DNA of 64,000 bases from positions 1,103,001 to 1,167,000 of the forward strand of contig NZ_AHMO02000008.1 of assembly GCF_000243715.2 (NCBI RefSeq). Direction: 5' to 3'. Below the pieces are notes generated by a model, which was not told where the DNA came from, did no database searches, and saw only the letters and a list, made by a program, of their open reading frames with translations. This DNA is from Leptospira broomii serovar Hurstbridge str. 5399. Lineage in GTDB: Bacteria; Spirochaetota; Leptospiria; Leptospirales; Leptospiraceae. The position numbers were made by a program, and so were the translations under genes. The stretch's first letter is position 1. Each line of letters opens with the position of its first letter. Of this stretch, positions 18,642-28,722 are shown one piece after another.

Positions 18642-19495
18642 TATGCCTCCATATGAACCGAATGACTGAGTCTGTAATCCGGACAATCCAGATGGATTTC
18701 CTTGGTCATTTCCATCAAACGAGAAAAGATTCTGCCTTCTGCCTTATCCTTCCAATCGGATAGGGAAATATTCGAAGTGAGTACAGTGACTTTCTCCTCT
18801 TCATACCTAGAATCGATTAAATCATAAAGTTGAGAATTCGCCCAATCGGATTCTTTGTTAGCTCCGAAATCGTCCAATACTAAAACTTCAACTTCCATGA
18901 ATTGTCTTTTGATCGTCTGTTCCATTCCGTGGATTTCGCTCTCTTTTTGGTAGGTGTCACGAATGGCCGATAAAAAATCCCGATTGATTTTCGCGTATTT
19001 ACATTCCATTCCATAACGTAAAATCAATTCGTTTAATATTGCACAAGCGAGCAAAGTCTTTCCCGATCCCGTGTTTCCCCAAAGGTATAAACCCTGAGCC
19101 GATCTTCCGCGTTCCTCCCATTTCATGACCAGTTCATGAGCCCAATCGTGAGCGATCAAAAAAGACATCTCGGCGGTGTCCATTCTATCCAGGGTGCGAT
19201 ATTTATACTTGGCCGGGATACCGGCCTTTTTAACCAAAGCTTCGATCCGATCCAATTCGATACGGGCATCGTGACAGACGCAGGACATCATCTTATTTTG
19301 ACTTTCGTCGTAGACCATAAAAGGAGGTCTGCCTTTCGAATCACAGGTTCGACAGGAATCGCTCATGCAAGAGCAGAGTAATAAAACTCCCGAGGAAGAG
19401 TTTCTTACGTTTTCCTCCAAAAGGAAACCCACTCCTCCGCAAATTTTACAGCCGGGAGATCCCGCCCGAATCGGGGTTAAATCGTTCAAGTTCAT
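18641..19495 (-). CDS. DnaC/IstB-like AAA+ ATPase (putative helicase loader)
   Basis: The C-terminal two thirds are a DnaC-type AAA+ domain: Walker A GNTGSGKT, Walker B VLVLDDFG, sensor-like VLTSN and a final Arg-rich GRIFSRLMEM. The N-terminal 75 residues carry three Cys clusters (CKIC, CSCM..CRTC, CVC), likely binding zinc, which is an arrangement seen in some bacterial helicase loaders. IstB proteins of IS21 elements are similar, but no istA or terminal repeats are present, so a replication role is more likely. It heads the folK-panB-DAHP synthase run. Confidence 0.82.
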   Translation of the reverse strand: MNLNDLTPIRAGSPGCKICGGVGFLLEENVRNSSSGVLLLCSCMSDSCRTCDSKGRPPFMVYDESQNKMMSCVCHDARIELDRIEALVKKAGIPAKYKYRTLDRMDTAEMSFLIAHDWAHELVMKWEERGRSAQGLYLWGNTGSGKTLLACAILNELILRYGMECKYAKINRDFLSAIRDTYQKESEIHGMEQTIKRQFMEVEVLVLDDFGANKESDWANSQLYDLIDSRYEEEKVTVLTSNISLSDWKDKAEGRIFSRLMEMTKEIHLDCPDYRLSHSVHMEA

Positions 19496-19863
19496 GCTTC
19501 AGACCCAGTATGAAAGGGTCAGAAGAGAGAGAAAGAAAGAAAAATCGAAAGGAAAGGCGGAAAACTCTTCGGCGTTACTAAAAATCTGCTCGCAATCTCG
19601 GTTCTTTGATGGATTTTGGAAGCGTCGATCGATTCCGCCTAAGGTAGGATTCATCGGAACGCGAAAAAAATGATTTAATCGTATTTGTATTGAATCGGAA
19701 AAGAATTTTCGGTTATGTCCCTTATCCGGTAAAAAAGGGAAAAATTTTCCTTAGTGGGTTTATCTCGAACCCTAAGGAACCGATAGTAAAACAGGAGAAA
19801 AGGACTTTGTTGTTCTTTTCTCTAATCCTATCTTATGAAAGAGAAGGCACAGGTGTGAGCACT
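19496..19863. other. Intergenic region between the divergent ATPase operon and fcpA
   Basis: This 368-bp gap must hold the promoters of both flanking units. An in-frame extension of fcpA to 19690 exists but is rich in basic residues and lies upstream of the signal peptide, so I treat it as non-coding. A 102-codon plus-strand frame (19365-19673) is a shadow of the ATPase gene and its upstream DNA. I could not assign a convincing -35/-10 pair. Confidence 0.4.
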
Positions 19864-20787
19864 ATGAAGGTGATGAAGACTATTTTCGTTCTTCTGGCCG
19901 TGGTCGGACTCAACCTCTCCTTGTTCGCACAGAACCAGCAGCAAGGCGGGGGACAACAGAACCAGCAAGAGGCCAAAGCGGCGGCCGATAAGATCGACGA
20001 ACTCCTTAAAGGGGAACTTGTTCCCGAGGATGACGATAAAAACCTTACGGAAGAGCAGAAGCGTCGTAAGAAGGTGATCCAAGAACAGGAAGCTGTTTGG
20101 AAAAACCCCGACTTCAAAGGCTATGACAAGAACTTCCAAGAACTCCATCAGCTCTCTAAGGCTTTCGCGAACAATAAGTTCCGCCTGGCCCTAACCAGCT
20201 ACCAATCCGGAGTTAATACCATCCTCAAGATGAGGGAAGCAGTCGAGCAGTACCGTAAGGAAGAAGCCGAGAAGAAGCGTTTGGACGAGAAGTGGTATTG
20301 GCAAAAAGTCGACCGCAAAGCTCGTGAAGATCGCGTCGTTTCTAGGCTGAAACTCGAAGCAAAACAACAAGCCCTTAACTACTTTACCAAGTCCATCAAC
20401 CATTTGGACGAGATCAAAAACCCAGATTTGCGTGAGCGTGCTGAGTTTAAACGTCTCCTTTCGGATGTTTACCGTTCTTGGATTATTACCGAATACGACC
20501 TACAGAATTTACCTCAGTGTATTCCCATACTTGAGCTTTATATCGAGGTCGATGAAAACGAGAAGGAATACCCGGCTCACAAGTATCTTGCAAGCTGCTA
20601 CGCCTTTGAAGAAAACATGATCAAGAAATATGGCGGCGCAAGCGAAGATCAGATGTTTAAATTCCGTCACAAGAAAAACATCCATTTACTCCGCGCAACC
20701 GAACTAAAATACGGGAAGGATTCGCCCGAATATAAACACATCGTAGCCTTGATTAACAAGGACGAGGTGATTTCGGTTCGCCCCTAA
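19864..20787 (+). CDS. fcpA: Flagellar coiling protein A (FcpA)
   Basis: FcpA is an abundant sheath protein of the Leptospira periplasmic flagellum, needed for the coiled filament shape and translational motility. The 307-residue product has a cleavable signal peptide (hydrophobic to LSLFAQ), a Gln-rich linker, then a Lys/Glu-rich all-helical body with segments I associate with this protein ([70 protein letters not shown]). ATG 19864 or the in-frame GTG 19855, which has AAGG about 7 bp upstream, may be the start. Codon use is visibly richer in preferred codons than in neighbours, fitting high expression. A strong terminator follows. Assignment is from recalled family sequence, not a search. 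Confidence 0.85.
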   Translation: MKVMKTIFVLLAVVGLNLSLFAQNQQQGGGQQNQQEAKAAADKIDELLKGELVPEDDDKNLTEEQKRRKKVIQEQEAVWKNPDFKGYDKNFQELHQLSKAFANNKFRLALTSYQSGVNTILKMREAVEQYRKEEAEKKRLDEKWYWQKVDRKAREDRVVSRLKLEAKQQALNYFTKSINHLDEIKNPDLRERAEFKRLLSDVYRSWIITEYDLQNLPQCIPILELYIEVDENEKEYPAHKYLASCYAFEENMIKKYGGASEDQMFKFRHKKNIHLLRATELKYGKDSPEYKHIVALINKDEVISVRP

Positions 20788-20812
20788 CCCTCTTTCATAA
20801 AAAAGATAATCA

Positions 20813-20843
20813 AGCCTCGGTGGAAACACCGGGGCTTTTTTAT
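20813..20843 (+). terminator. Rho-independent terminator of fcpA
   Basis: A 10-bp stem with one G-U pair (20813-20822 with 20827-20836), a GAAA tetraloop and a following run of T residues, 26 bp after the fcpA stop. A clear intrinsic terminator, in keeping with a highly expressed monocistronic gene. Confidence 0.92.
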
Positions 20844-20924
20844 TTGCATTTCTTTTTCGGAGGAAATGGTCTCCAGCTGTTTGGATAAATCGAGCAACTC
20901 TTGAAAGGATTTCAGGAAGGTATT

Positions 20925-21059
20925 ATGGATTTTTCCTTAGTCCCCGAAGACGCGGAAATTCCCTCGATGCTCGAAACTTGGGCAGGAAAAATATTGCATT
21001 CAATCTTTTCTTCGTTTATGCCTAAAGGATGTATTCTATTAGATTTATTCGAAGCTTAA
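20925..21059 (+). CDS. Possible small protein (44 aa)
   Basis: An ATG at 20925 has a strong AGGAAGG site 4-5 bp upstream and opens a 44-codon frame ending at 21059. It overlaps the start of the Cys-rich secreted protein gene by 31 bp in another frame. The product is not membrane-like and I know no relative. It could be a leader whose translation opens the start of the downstream gene, whose own ATG has AAAGG placed too close. Short length makes this tentative. Confidence 0.35.
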   Translation: MDFSLVPEDAEIPSMLETWAGKILHSIFSSFMPKGCILLDLFEA

Positions 21060-21403
21060 ACTATCTGGCTCCGGCATTCGCCCTCTTACTGTTACAAATT
21101 TTCACCAGCGATTTACAAGCGTGCAGACAGGATTACGATTGTACGGCAGGAGCAGTTTGCATTAAATCCGAAAGATCGCAGTATGGAATCTGCCTCGGAG
21201 GTGATAGTCCCGGAAGGTCAAACGATGACTATTTAGACCCGGACCCAATGGATCAATCATTAGGTACCACCTGTAACGAAAACCTGAATTGTGTGCGCGG
21301 CAAGGTCTGTTTTAAGACTGGGGACAGCGAGCTTGGAGCCTGCATACCGCAAGGATGGTTAAAGCGGAAAGACATTAAAAGTCTGTCCGAAAAAGGGAAA
21401 TAA
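21029..21403 (+). CDS. Secreted protein with two Cys-rich repeats
   Basis: A 124-residue protein with a signal peptide or lipoprotein signal (hydrophobic residues 13-26, then SDLQAC with Cys32). The mature part holds two copies of a Cys module with pattern C-x5-C-x5-C-x9/10-C (CRQDYDCTAGAVCIK... and CNENLNCVRGKVCFK...), separated by an acidic linker. Each module should form two disulphides, resembling small EB/dickkopf-like modules. Location is periplasmic or surface. Function unknown. Confidence 0.7.
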   Translation: MYSIRFIRSLNYLAPAFALLLLQIFTSDLQACRQDYDCTAGAVCIKSERSQYGICLGGDSPGRSNDDYLDPDPMDQSLGTTCNENLNCVRGKVCFKTGDSELGACIPQGWLKRKDIKSLSEKGK

Positions 21404-21412
21404 ATCCGATCG

Positions 21413-21561
21413 TCAGAGCAGAGGACGAAGACAGAACATCGATGAGCGTGGTTTCCATGTTCTACAGGAAGATTCCTCCGTTATCAGTGGATTTTTCCCC
21501 CGGTCCTAATGTGGCATTTCTAACTTCGAGCAGCTTCTGTCTTCAGTCCTCTGCCCTCTGA
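21413..21561. repeat. Long imperfect inverted repeat
   Basis: Arms at 21413-21436 and 21535-21561 are inverted copies (the right arm has three extra bases) separated by about 98 bp. The arm motif is made of CAGAGGAC / GAAGACAGA units. I believe similar 'TCTGTCTTC-TCCTCTG' repeats are frequent between Leptospira genes. It could form a cruciform or a long RNA hairpin in the 398-bp gap before the monooxygenase gene. Confidence 0.6.
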
Positions 21562-21712
21562 ACAAAGCGTTGCATTCCTCTTCGACTCGCTCCCCCCCAC
21601 CCCCACCCACCATAAAGGCAAAATCCGTTAAAAAATGAACTAAATCGCGTAAAAACCCTGTTGATTTCGAAATTAGCGCAAGAATCCCGGTCGCAAATTC
21701 TAAGATTGGACG

Positions 21713-21744
21713 ATTGGTTTTTATTGATCGGTTATTATATAACC
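21713..21744 (+). promoter_or_regulatory. Possible promoter with overlapping palindrome
   Basis: A perfect 6-3-6 palindrome, GGTTAT-TAT-ATAACC, lies at 21730-21744, about 58 bp before the monooxygenase start. It contains AT-rich hexamers usable as a -10 box, with TTGGTT (21713) as a weak -35 box about 16 bp upstream. It could be an operator for the gene. Tentative. Confidence 0.35.
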
Positions 21745-21801
21745 TGAAAGCCTGCCAGCTCAGAGTGCCGGCAAAGGCCTTTCATAGGAGAGAAATTAAA
21801 G

Positions 21802-23379
21802 ATGGTAGCTCAAACCTTAGATAGACCGAGCCAAACCCATATAGTAAACGCCGAAAAGGTTCTCGATGCCATTATCATCGGTTCCGGATTTGCGGGGCTA
21901 TGTATGGGAATTCGACTTAAACAAGCAGGGATCGATTCTTTTATCATTTTAGAAAAAGGAAACGGTATCGGCGGAACTTGGCGAGATAATAACTACCCTG
22001 GCGCCGCATGCGACGTTCAATCCCATTTATATTCCTTTTCGTTTGCGCCAAAGTCGGATTGGTCCCGCTTGTTCGGACCTCAACAGGAAATTCTAAATTA
22101 TATGAACGATTGCACGGACAAATTCGGTATCCGGCAACATATTCGCATCAACCAGGAAGTTAATAATGCATTCTTTGACGAGAAAACTGGAACGTGGAAA
22201 GTAACAACGGAAAGCGGTGAAACTTACCAAGCTCGCGCATTAGTCGGCGGAACCGGAGGTTTAAGTCGACCGGTTTTACCGAAAATACCCGGAATCGATT
22301 CGTTTAAAGGAGCCAAATTCCACTCGGCTCGATGGGATCATAATTATGATCTTACCGGCAAAACCGTTGCAGTTATCGGAACCGGAGCTAGCGCGATTCA
22401 AATAGTGCCGACCATCGCGCCGAAAGTCGGTAAACTTGAACTCTTTCAAAGAACTCCTCCCTGGATTATTCCAAAGCCGGATTCTTCCATCGGAAATTCC
22501 GTAAAAGGAGTTTTTAGATATCTCCCTCCTTTACGTTGGTTATTCCGTAAAGCAATCTATTGGATAAACGAATTGGGAGTAATCGCATTCGCAATCAATC
22601 CTAAATTGATGAAGGTATTTGAAGGTTTTGCAAAACGATTCATAGCAAAAAGCATTCCGAATCCGACCTTGCGGGAAAAGGTAACTCCGAACTATACGAT
22701 CGGTTGTAAGCGCATTTTACTTTCCAACGACTACTATCCGGTGTTGAATCGTGAAAACGTAAATTTAGTCACCGAAGGAATCCAAGAGATTAAAAAAGAT
22801 TCGATTCTGACAAAAGGCGGAAAGGAGCACAAAGTCGACGCTATCATATTCGCGACCGGATTTCAAGCCGCCGAAGCGGTTGCCCCGTTTGAAATCCGTG
22901 GGAAAAACGGCCGATTATTAAGCGACGTTTGGGAAGACGGAGCAGAAGCGTATCTTGGCACTTCGATTTCCGGTTTCCCTAATTTCTTTATGATCGTCGG
23001 GCCGAATACCGGTTTAGGACATAGCTCCATGATTCTTATGATCGAATCTCAAGCACAGTATGCTCTGCAATGCATTCGAGCGCTAAGAAAGAAAAACATT
23101 AAGTATATCGATGTTCGTAAGGAAGTGCAGGACCGTTACAACAAAGAAATCCAAGATCGTCTTAGTAGATCGGTTTGGTTAACCGGAGGTTGCGTAAGCT
23201 GGTACAATACGAGTACCGGACGAAACACGACTCTTTGGCCGGGTTTCACATTCGAATTCAAAGCTAAGACCTTCTTTCTCAAGCCTAGCGATTATGAGTT
23301 CGTTCGGACGGATGGAGAAGAGACAAAGATCGGACTCGGTTCTCGGGTTTCGATGGCCTTAAATGCGGCAATAGGTTAA
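21802..23379 (+). CDS. FAD-dependent monooxygenase, Baeyer-Villiger type
   Basis: The 525-residue protein has two Rossmann sites: GSGFAGLCMGIRL near the N-terminus (FAD) and GTGASAIQIVPTIA (NADPH). Between them lies the Baeyer-Villiger fingerprint FKGAKFHSARWD, and GGTWRDNNYPGAACD is typical of the same group. It should insert oxygen next to ketones or oxidise related substrates; the substrate cannot be read. AGGAGAG upstream supports the start. The stop overlaps the stop of tlyA by 4 bp on the other strand. Confidence 0.9.
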   Translation: MVAQTLDRPSQTHIVNAEKVLDAIIIGSGFAGLCMGIRLKQAGIDSFIILEKGNGIGGTWRDNNYPGAACDVQSHLYSFSFAPKSDWSRLFGPQQEILNYMNDCTDKFGIRQHIRINQEVNNAFFDEKTGTWKVTTESGETYQARALVGGTGGLSRPVLPKIPGIDSFKGAKFHSARWDHNYDLTGKTVAVIGTGASAIQIVPTIAPKVGKLELFQRTPPWIIPKPDSSIGNSVKGVFRYLPPLRWLFRKAIYWINELGVIAFAINPKLMKVFEGFAKRFIAKSIPNPTLREKVTPNYTIGCKRILLSNDYYPVLNRENVNLVTEGIQEIKKDSILTKGGKEHKVDAIIFATGFQAAEAVAPFEIRGKNGRLLSDVWEDGAEAYLGTSISGFPNFFMIVGPNTGLGHSSMILMIESQAQYALQCIRALRKKNIKYIDVRKEVQDRYNKEIQDRLSRSVWLTGGCVSWYNTSTGRNTTLWPGFTFEFKAKTFFLKPSDYEFVRTDGEETKIGLGSRVSMALNAAIG

Positions 23380-24179
23380 GCTCGATCTCTAATCGCATCT
23401 AATGTCCAGTAAACTAGAATTTCCCGATTGCCCTCTCTCCCGGCAATCGGGGATTCTACCAGCCCGTGAAGATTTGTTCCAATCTCCAATTTTAAGAATC
23501 GCAAAAATGATCGCAGTGCTCGCGCTCTAACGACCGGATCTTTTACGACTCCTTTTTCCAAATCCGATTTCTCGACTTCGAATTGCGGTTTGAAAAGGCT
23601 TACACCGGTCCAGGAAATTCTCGGATTTTCATCATGAAGGCGCTTTACAGTAGGAAGAACATATCGAAGAGAAATAAAACTTAAATCCATCACCAAAAAA
23701 ATCTCTTTCGGAAATGGATTCGGAGAATGTTTTTCCCAGAGTTGGATCAATAAGCTCCAGGTAGTATCACGGATATGAAACCGGTCTTGAACGGAAACCC
23801 TGGAATCCATTGCGATTCTCGATGCCATTTGCCCGTACCCGACATCAAAGGCAAAAATCGCGACCGCACCTTCTTCCAATAAAACCTGAGTAAATCCTCC
23901 GGTGGACGCACCCCAATCGATGCATAGTTTTCCATCAACGGAAATATTAAATTTCGTTAATGCTTCCTTTAGTTTGAAAGCCCCTCGACTGACATATTTG
24001 GGAATGATTTCTCGAATTCTAATTTCCGAAGTATCGGAAATTAGAAGGCCGACTTTATCGACGACCCTATCGTTCACAAGGACGGAGCCCGAAAGTATGA
24101 GACTTCGGGCAAGGGTGATATCCTTCGCCAAGCCTCGATCCAGCAATAGCTGATCTAGCCTAGTTTTTCCTCGAGCCAA
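23376..24179 (-). CDS. tlyA: TlyA-family rRNA 2'-O-methyltransferase
   Basis: An N-terminal S4 RNA-binding domain ([12 protein letters not shown] ... [18 protein letters not shown]) is followed by an FtsJ-like methyltransferase with the SAM motif [18 protein letters not shown] and VMDLSFISL. Members methylate 16S/23S rRNA and were first named haemolysins. The Ser/Lys-rich linker [13 protein letters not shown] is present. The start is TTG, supported by the usual distance to the S4 domain. It overlaps the 3' end of the polyprenyl synthase gene by 20 bp. Confidence 0.92.
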   Translation of the reverse strand: MARGKTRLDQLLLDRGLAKDITLARSLILSGSVLVNDRVVDKVGLLISDTSEIRIREIIPKYVSRGAFKLKEALTKFNISVDGKLCIDWGASTGGFTQVLLEEGAVAIFAFDVGYGQMASRIAMDSRVSVQDRFHIRDTTWSLLIQLWEKHSPNPFPKEIFLVMDLSFISLRYVLPTVKRLHDENPRISWTGVSLFKPQFEVEKSDLEKGVVKDPVVRARALRSFLRFLKLEIGTNLHGLVESPIAGREGNREILVYWTLDAIRDRA

Positions 24180-25110
24180 TAGTTCCGGGCAGTAACTGAA
24201 AGAAATCCGGAAATTGTAAAGCTTTACCGTCTGTAGAAAACGAATTATCTAAACTCTTCCCTAATCCTTCCAATTCGGTTACAAGAGAAGTAACCATTTT
24301 CTTACATTCGTCCAAGCCGTATAACGCGGGGTAAGTAATTTTTCCCGATCGATCGTCTTTACCCGGCGTTTTACCTAAGTCTTCCTTAGTACCTTCCACA
24401 TCTAAAATATCATCCGTAATTTGAAACAGAAGCCCTAGTTTAATTCCATAATCCGAAAGCAATGCTGCTCTGGATTGGTGATCTTGTCGCAAACGGTTTC
24501 CTAAAAGTAACGAAGCCCGAATTAAAGCTCCCGTTTTGAGTCGATGAGTAATCGCAAGTAATTCTTCTTTATTTCCTTTTAAGGAGGAAGGATTTCTCTC
24601 CAAAGCCAAATCGAACACCTGACCGGAAACCATTCCGGGGGCACCACCGCCTTGGTGTAGAATTCGGATCAAGTCTCGATACAAATGCTGATCAGCGACC
24701 TCGCCTTTTGCATGAGTCAACCACTCGAAAGCATAAGCTTGCAAGGCGTCTCCCGCCAATATTGCCGTGGCCTCCGAATACCGTTTGTGCAGAGTCTGTA
24801 TTCCGCGTCGAAAATCATCGTTATCCATACTCGGAAGATCATCGTGAATAAGGCTATATGTATGCAGGAATTCTAATGAACTCGCGACGGATAAGGAATC
24901 TTTCGTTAAAGCTCCGGAGGCCGCCATTGCTAAGATGGGTCGAAGTCGTTTCCCACCGGCCTTGATACTATATTCCATCGCTTCGGCCAATTCCGGAGCG
25001 GCCTCCTTCTGAAATCGAGGATAGACTTCGCTTTCAAGATAGTTCTCGAACTCCTTCTTTGCGAAAGCTAAGATAGAAATTAAAGCGGGTTCTTTCGCTC
25101 CGGCCTCCAA
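24160..25110 (-). CDS. Short-chain polyprenyl diphosphate synthase (farnesyl/geranylgeranyl type)
   Basis: The enzyme condenses isopentenyl diphosphate with allylic diphosphates for quinone, undecaprenyl or related lipids. Both Asp-rich motifs are present ([12 protein letters not shown] and ITDDILD), with AGGKRLRP and [12 protein letters not shown] as in IspA-type enzymes. I place the start at TTG 25110 (316 aa), just after the upstream stop with AAAAGG about 10 bp before. A longer frame from 25203 would overlap the oxidoreductase gene by 86 bp and adds a basic segment unlike the family. Followed by tlyA with a 20-bp overlap, a common gene pair near isoprenoid genes. Confidence 0.88.
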   Translation of the reverse strand: MEAGAKEPALISILAFAKKEFENYLESEVYPRFQKEAAPELAEAMEYSIKAGGKRLRPILAMAASGALTKDSLSVASSLEFLHTYSLIHDDLPSMDNDDFRRGIQTLHKRYSEATAILAGDALQAYAFEWLTHAKGEVADQHLYRDLIRILHQGGGAPGMVSGQVFDLALERNPSSLKGNKEELLAITHRLKTGALIRASLLLGNRLRQDHQSRAALLSDYGIKLGLLFQITDDILDVEGTKEDLGKTPGKDDRSGKITYPALYGLDECKKMVTSLVTELEGLGKSLDNSFSTDGKALQFPDFFQLLPGTIGSRKN

Positions 25111-25117
25111 GCGCGAC

Positions 25118-26146
25118 TTACCTTTTATCGCCGGACGTAACGACGATTTTTCCGGTACTTTGTCCTGTCTGAAAATACTTGACCGCTTCCGGAAGTTCCA
25201 CAAACGAATACACTCCGCCGATATGCGGAGGCTCCAAATTCAATTTAATCATATCCTTTATATGCTGAGAAAGTTCGTTTACCCGATCGTACAACCAAAT
25301 TAAATTAAAACCCATTATCGCCTTATTATCGGAGACCATCTCCATCGGATCCACTTTGGGACGAGTCAGATATTTCCAAGCGAGAGAAGGCCAATTGACA
25401 CGATCTCCTTGGCTCATGAAGGACGCCGATCCGTAAACTATCATTCGTCCCATAGGCGCCAATGCTTGATAACTATCCTGAAAGATTCTTCCGCCGATAC
25501 ACTCCAAAACTAAATTCAATTCCCGTCCGCCTAAAGCGGTTTTTAATTCTTGAGGGAAACTAGAGGAGCGAATAATCCAGGCATCATATCTTTCCTTTTC
25601 TAAAAGCGAAATCTTCGATGGATTACCGACCGTCCCAACGGTCCAGGCCCCGAATTTTTTCGCAATCCTGTTTGCATAAATTCCGACGCCTCCGGCTGCG
25701 CTATGTATTAAGACTGTCTGACCTTTGCAAAGATTCCCTAAAGGAACAAGCGCATAGTATGCCGTTAAAGCTTGAACTAAAAAGCCCGCTCCCTGTTCAT
25801 AAGACCAACGCGGTGGCAGCTTATAGATGTATCTTTGATCTATATTTAAATGGTCGGCGTAAGCGCCAAAACGAGAAACTCCCATTACTTTGTCGTTTTT
25901 TCGGAATAATTTTACTTTCTTGCCGACAGCTATCACCTTTCCTGAATATTCCAAGCCGGGAATAAACGAACCTTTCGGAGCGGCGCTGTAAAGTCCTTGG
26001 ATGGCAAAAATGTCCGCAAAGTTCAGACCTATGGCTTGAACCTCCACGGTGACTTCGTTGTCTCCGGGGTCGGAAAGTTCTTCCTCCCGCCTTTCCAGAT
26101 AATCCAAAGATCCTTTCGTATCGACTCTATAAACAGTGCGGATCAT
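25118..26146 (-). CDS. Zinc-independent MDR-family quinone oxidoreductase-like protein
   Basis: A 342-residue medium-chain dehydrogenase/reductase. The N-terminal GroES-like domain has [14 protein letters not shown] and [13 protein letters not shown]; the Rossmann domain has [15 protein letters not shown]. Structural zinc Cys residues are missing, as in quinone oxidoreductases and VAT-1-like proteins. The substrate is unknown. It ends 7 bp before the proposed start of the polyprenyl synthase, so they likely share a transcript. Confidence 0.88.
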   Translation of the reverse strand: MIRTVYRVDTKGSLDYLERREEELSDPGDNEVTVEVQAIGLNFADIFAIQGLYSAAPKGSFIPGLEYSGKVIAVGKKVKLFRKNDKVMGVSRFGAYADHLNIDQRYIYKLPPRWSYEQGAGFLVQALTAYYALVPLGNLCKGQTVLIHSAAGGVGIYANRIAKKFGAWTVGTVGNPSKISLLEKERYDAWIIRSSSFPQELKTALGGRELNLVLECIGGRIFQDSYQALAPMGRMIVYGSASFMSQGDRVNWPSLAWKYLTRPKVDPMEMVSDNKAIMGFNLIWLYDRVNELSQHIKDMIKLNLEPPHIGGVYSFVELPEAVKYFQTGQSTGKIVVTSGDKR

Positions 26147-26370
26147 GAGGGCATTTTGCCGGGTATTTTGATATTCTTAAAGGAAAAAAACTGCGAAGCA
26201 GGATTTCTTTCCGAACTTGCGGAACAATCGGTTATCATTCAGGATCGGACCCGAACCTTTTTTATTTACGGCCGAATCAACTCGTAAAAAGAAAACCGAC
26301 GCAAATCTATAAACACGACCCATCACCGCTCTTTTTCGATTGTACGTTGATGGGATATCGAATCTTAAAA

Positions 26371-27159
26371 CTATTTGGATGGAAAAATTTCTTTTAGAAA
26401 ATTCCGTAATTCCACCCAAGAGCGATGATCGGCCTTTTCGTTATATGCGGCGCCTTTTGAATTATCGTTTCCGGCCTCCTTAATCGTGAAGGAATGAACA
26501 GCTCCCCCGTACGAAACAAATTGCCAGTCTATCTTTGCTTTTCTCATTTCCTCTTGAAAAGCAGCCACTTCTTCGGCTTTTACGAAAGGATCGTCAGCCC
26601 CGTGCATCGCCAAGACCTTACCTTTGATTACGTTCGATTCTTCAGGTTTCGGAGTCGATAAGCCGCCATGAAAACTGATCGTACCTTTTAGAGGCGCCCC
26701 TGTACGGGCAAGTTCCAAAGCTGCGGTTCCACCGAAACAGTAACCAAGAATCGCTAAATTATCGGCATCAACATTAGACTGGCTCTTTAAAGCATCTAAG
26801 GCAGCTTGGGCTCTTGCACGAAGCAATTTTCGGTCGCCCTCCCTAAAGGAGCCGGCCAATTTAGCCGCCTCTTCGATCGACTTCGGCCGCACTCCCTTGC
26901 CGTAAATGTCCGCGGCAAAAGCCACGTAACCGAGAGCCGCAAGCTGTTTTGCTCTTGCTTTCGTATTTTCACCTAAACCGAACCAATCGTGGACGAGAAT
27001 GATTCCCGGAGCCTTTTTATCTTTTCCTTCGGGATAAGCTAAGAAACCTTCCAAAGTCGTATCACCTTGCTTATATTCAACGGTCTCGGTCTTTACTTTT
27101 GCGGATACCGAGCTTGCGATAAGCATCAGTATGCTGAATATTATTAAGATATTTTTCAT
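26371..27159 (-). CDS. Exported dienelactone hydrolase-family protein
   Basis: An alpha/beta hydrolase of 262 residues from the chosen start. It begins with a signal peptide (KNILIIFSILMLIASSVSA). The triad is Cys in GYCFGG, Asp in GADDPF and His in GAVHSF, all as in dienelactone hydrolases. The WFGLGENTKARAKQLA segment is typical. ATG 27159 has AAGGA about 10 bp upstream; the longer frame from 27186 adds nine residues without a ribosome site. Periplasmic; substrate unknown. Confidence 0.88.
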   Translation of the reverse strand: MKNILIIFSILMLIASSVSAKVKTETVEYKQGDTTLEGFLAYPEGKDKKAPGIILVHDWFGLGENTKARAKQLAALGYVAFAADIYGKGVRPKSIEEAAKLAGSFREGDRKLLRARAQAALDALKSQSNVDADNLAILGYCFGGTAALELARTGAPLKGTISFHGGLSTPKPEESNVIKGKVLAMHGADDPFVKAEEVAAFQEEMRKAKIDWQFVSYGGAVHSFTIKEAGNDNSKGAAYNEKADHRSWVELRNFLKEIFPSK

Positions 27160-27304
27160 GAATCGTTTTTCCTTGGGGGAGCCCATTTCGGATAGTTGAT
27201 AGACGGACCATAGTAGGAGGAAGGTCGGTGAAAAATCGAATCTTTTTGAAAATATTTAAGAGAGTTAAGTAATTATACCAAAGGATTAGAGGAAGTGACT
27301 CGAC

Positions 27305-28531
27305 TTAAAAATAAACGACTCGCATATCGATTCCGCCGTGAGTGACATGAATAGTTTCCGACCGAGTTCCAATTCCTCGCAAAAACAAAGACCAAGAATC
27401 TTCATCAGGACAAAGAACAAAACCTGAAATTTCTGCAGGAAGCTGCCACCAGTCTTTTAAGACTTCCGCTAAATGTCTGAATAGATTTTCGGAACCCGGA
27501 TTTTTCATTCTCAAACCGTAAGGCGGATTAATAGGCATCCAAAGTTTGGAAGGTTTACCGAGGGAAGACCATACTTCCTCCGGAGAAAAGGAAAAGAAGT
27601 CTCCTGCGTCTCCGGAAATGCTAAGCTTAGAATCGGACTTTCTGGTCCGAATGAAATTCTGAAAGTCGGAGCTCCTTTCCTCCAAATAGGAAAAAATTTC
27701 GGACTCTTTCTCATTCCACCAAACTCGAAGCGAAGTCCCTTCTCCCTTCTCGCCGATTCTTTTTCGCAGAAATTCCCATGTTGATTTCGGAAATTCTTCC
27801 AGGTCTTGAAATAAAAAAGTTCTGTCATAATGGGGAAATCCCACGCCTAGCAGAAGAAAACTGCCTTCCCAAACAAAAGTTCCGGATCCGGCAAAGGGCA
27901 CGAGGACTGCATCAGGATCCGGAAGAATTTTCTCCAGGCGACTTAGGAGAAAAAGGGCAAGGTCTTCGCGCAAGGGAGCCGATTTGGAAAGAGGGCGAAA
28001 ATTTCCGCGTTTAAAAAGAGGTTCACCTGCAAAACTTAAGGAAAGAATCAAGTCGTCCCCGATGCATAATGCATTTAATTCGGTATTGTTAAGCGACTCG
28101 GTTTCCTCTCCTTGCAGGTATGTTTCCGACCAAAGAGATTGAAGGTCTTCTCTTGTGATTTCCGTTCGCCCTCGTATTTGCGGATGGAAACGAACTTCCC
28201 AGCTCTGAGGCAAAAGCTTAGCTTCGCGTAAGGATTCGATCAATCCGGAAAAGCTAAAATCTTCCGACAAAAAAAACTTACCTAAGTTAAGGCGAATATC
28301 TCGAACCCACGGAACTCTTACTAAAACTTCCAGGGCTTGACGAAAATTCGCTTTTTCTAAAATAAATTTTTCCGGGAAAACCGAGAAACTCGGAGTATGA
28401 GTTCTCGGCAAAAAGGGAGCGCCTATAATCGATTCCAATACCTCTTCGGTCTCTTTTGCACAACCTGGAGGCAAAAGAAATTCCCAACGTTGCGGTCTTC
28501 CGGGTTTCCATTTGGGAAATTTCCAATCCAT
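27305..28531 (-). CDS. RlmL/TrmN-like RNA (guanine or adenine) N-methyltransferase
   Basis: A 408-residue protein with an N-terminal THUMP-like part (residues 1-150, including RGRTEITREDLQSL) and a UPF0020 methyltransferase domain with VPFAGSGTFVWEG (SAM site) and the catalytic NPPYGLRM. This is the layout of 23S rRNA m2G methyltransferases such as RlmL, shorter than the E. coli fusion. Target base is unproven. It stands alone on the minus strand. Confidence 0.8.
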   Translation of the reverse strand: MDWKFPKWKPGRPQRWEFLLPPGCAKETEEVLESIIGAPFLPRTHTPSFSVFPEKFILEKANFRQALEVLVRVPWVRDIRLNLGKFFLSEDFSFSGLIESLREAKLLPQSWEVRFHPQIRGRTEITREDLQSLWSETYLQGEETESLNNTELNALCIGDDLILSLSFAGEPLFKRGNFRPLSKSAPLREDLALFLLSRLEKILPDPDAVLVPFAGSGTFVWEGSFLLLGVGFPHYDRTFLFQDLEEFPKSTWEFLRKRIGEKGEGTSLRVWWNEKESEIFSYLEERSSDFQNFIRTRKSDSKLSISGDAGDFFSFSPEEVWSSLGKPSKLWMPINPPYGLRMKNPGSENLFRHLAEVLKDWWQLPAEISGFVLCPDEDSWSLFLRGIGTRSETIHVTHGGIDMRVVYF

Positions 28532-28722
28532 ACGGATTACTTTTTCCGACTCTCTTTCTGAGCAAAGGGAAAAAGGGAAATTCCAACCGTGAAGCAGAGG
28601 TTATAGCAGGATATTAATCCTTGTTTCAAACAAATTTAGAGTGAAGATCGCTTCTTTTTTATTCCGGGCGGCCCCTTCTCTTCGTTCAGGGTCACGCTGC
28701 TACGGGCTACGCTCTCGCTTCG

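Noticed and set aside
18641..19495. IstB of an IS21 element
   Set aside because: No istA or terminal inverted repeats nearby; the gene sits at the head of a metabolic operon.
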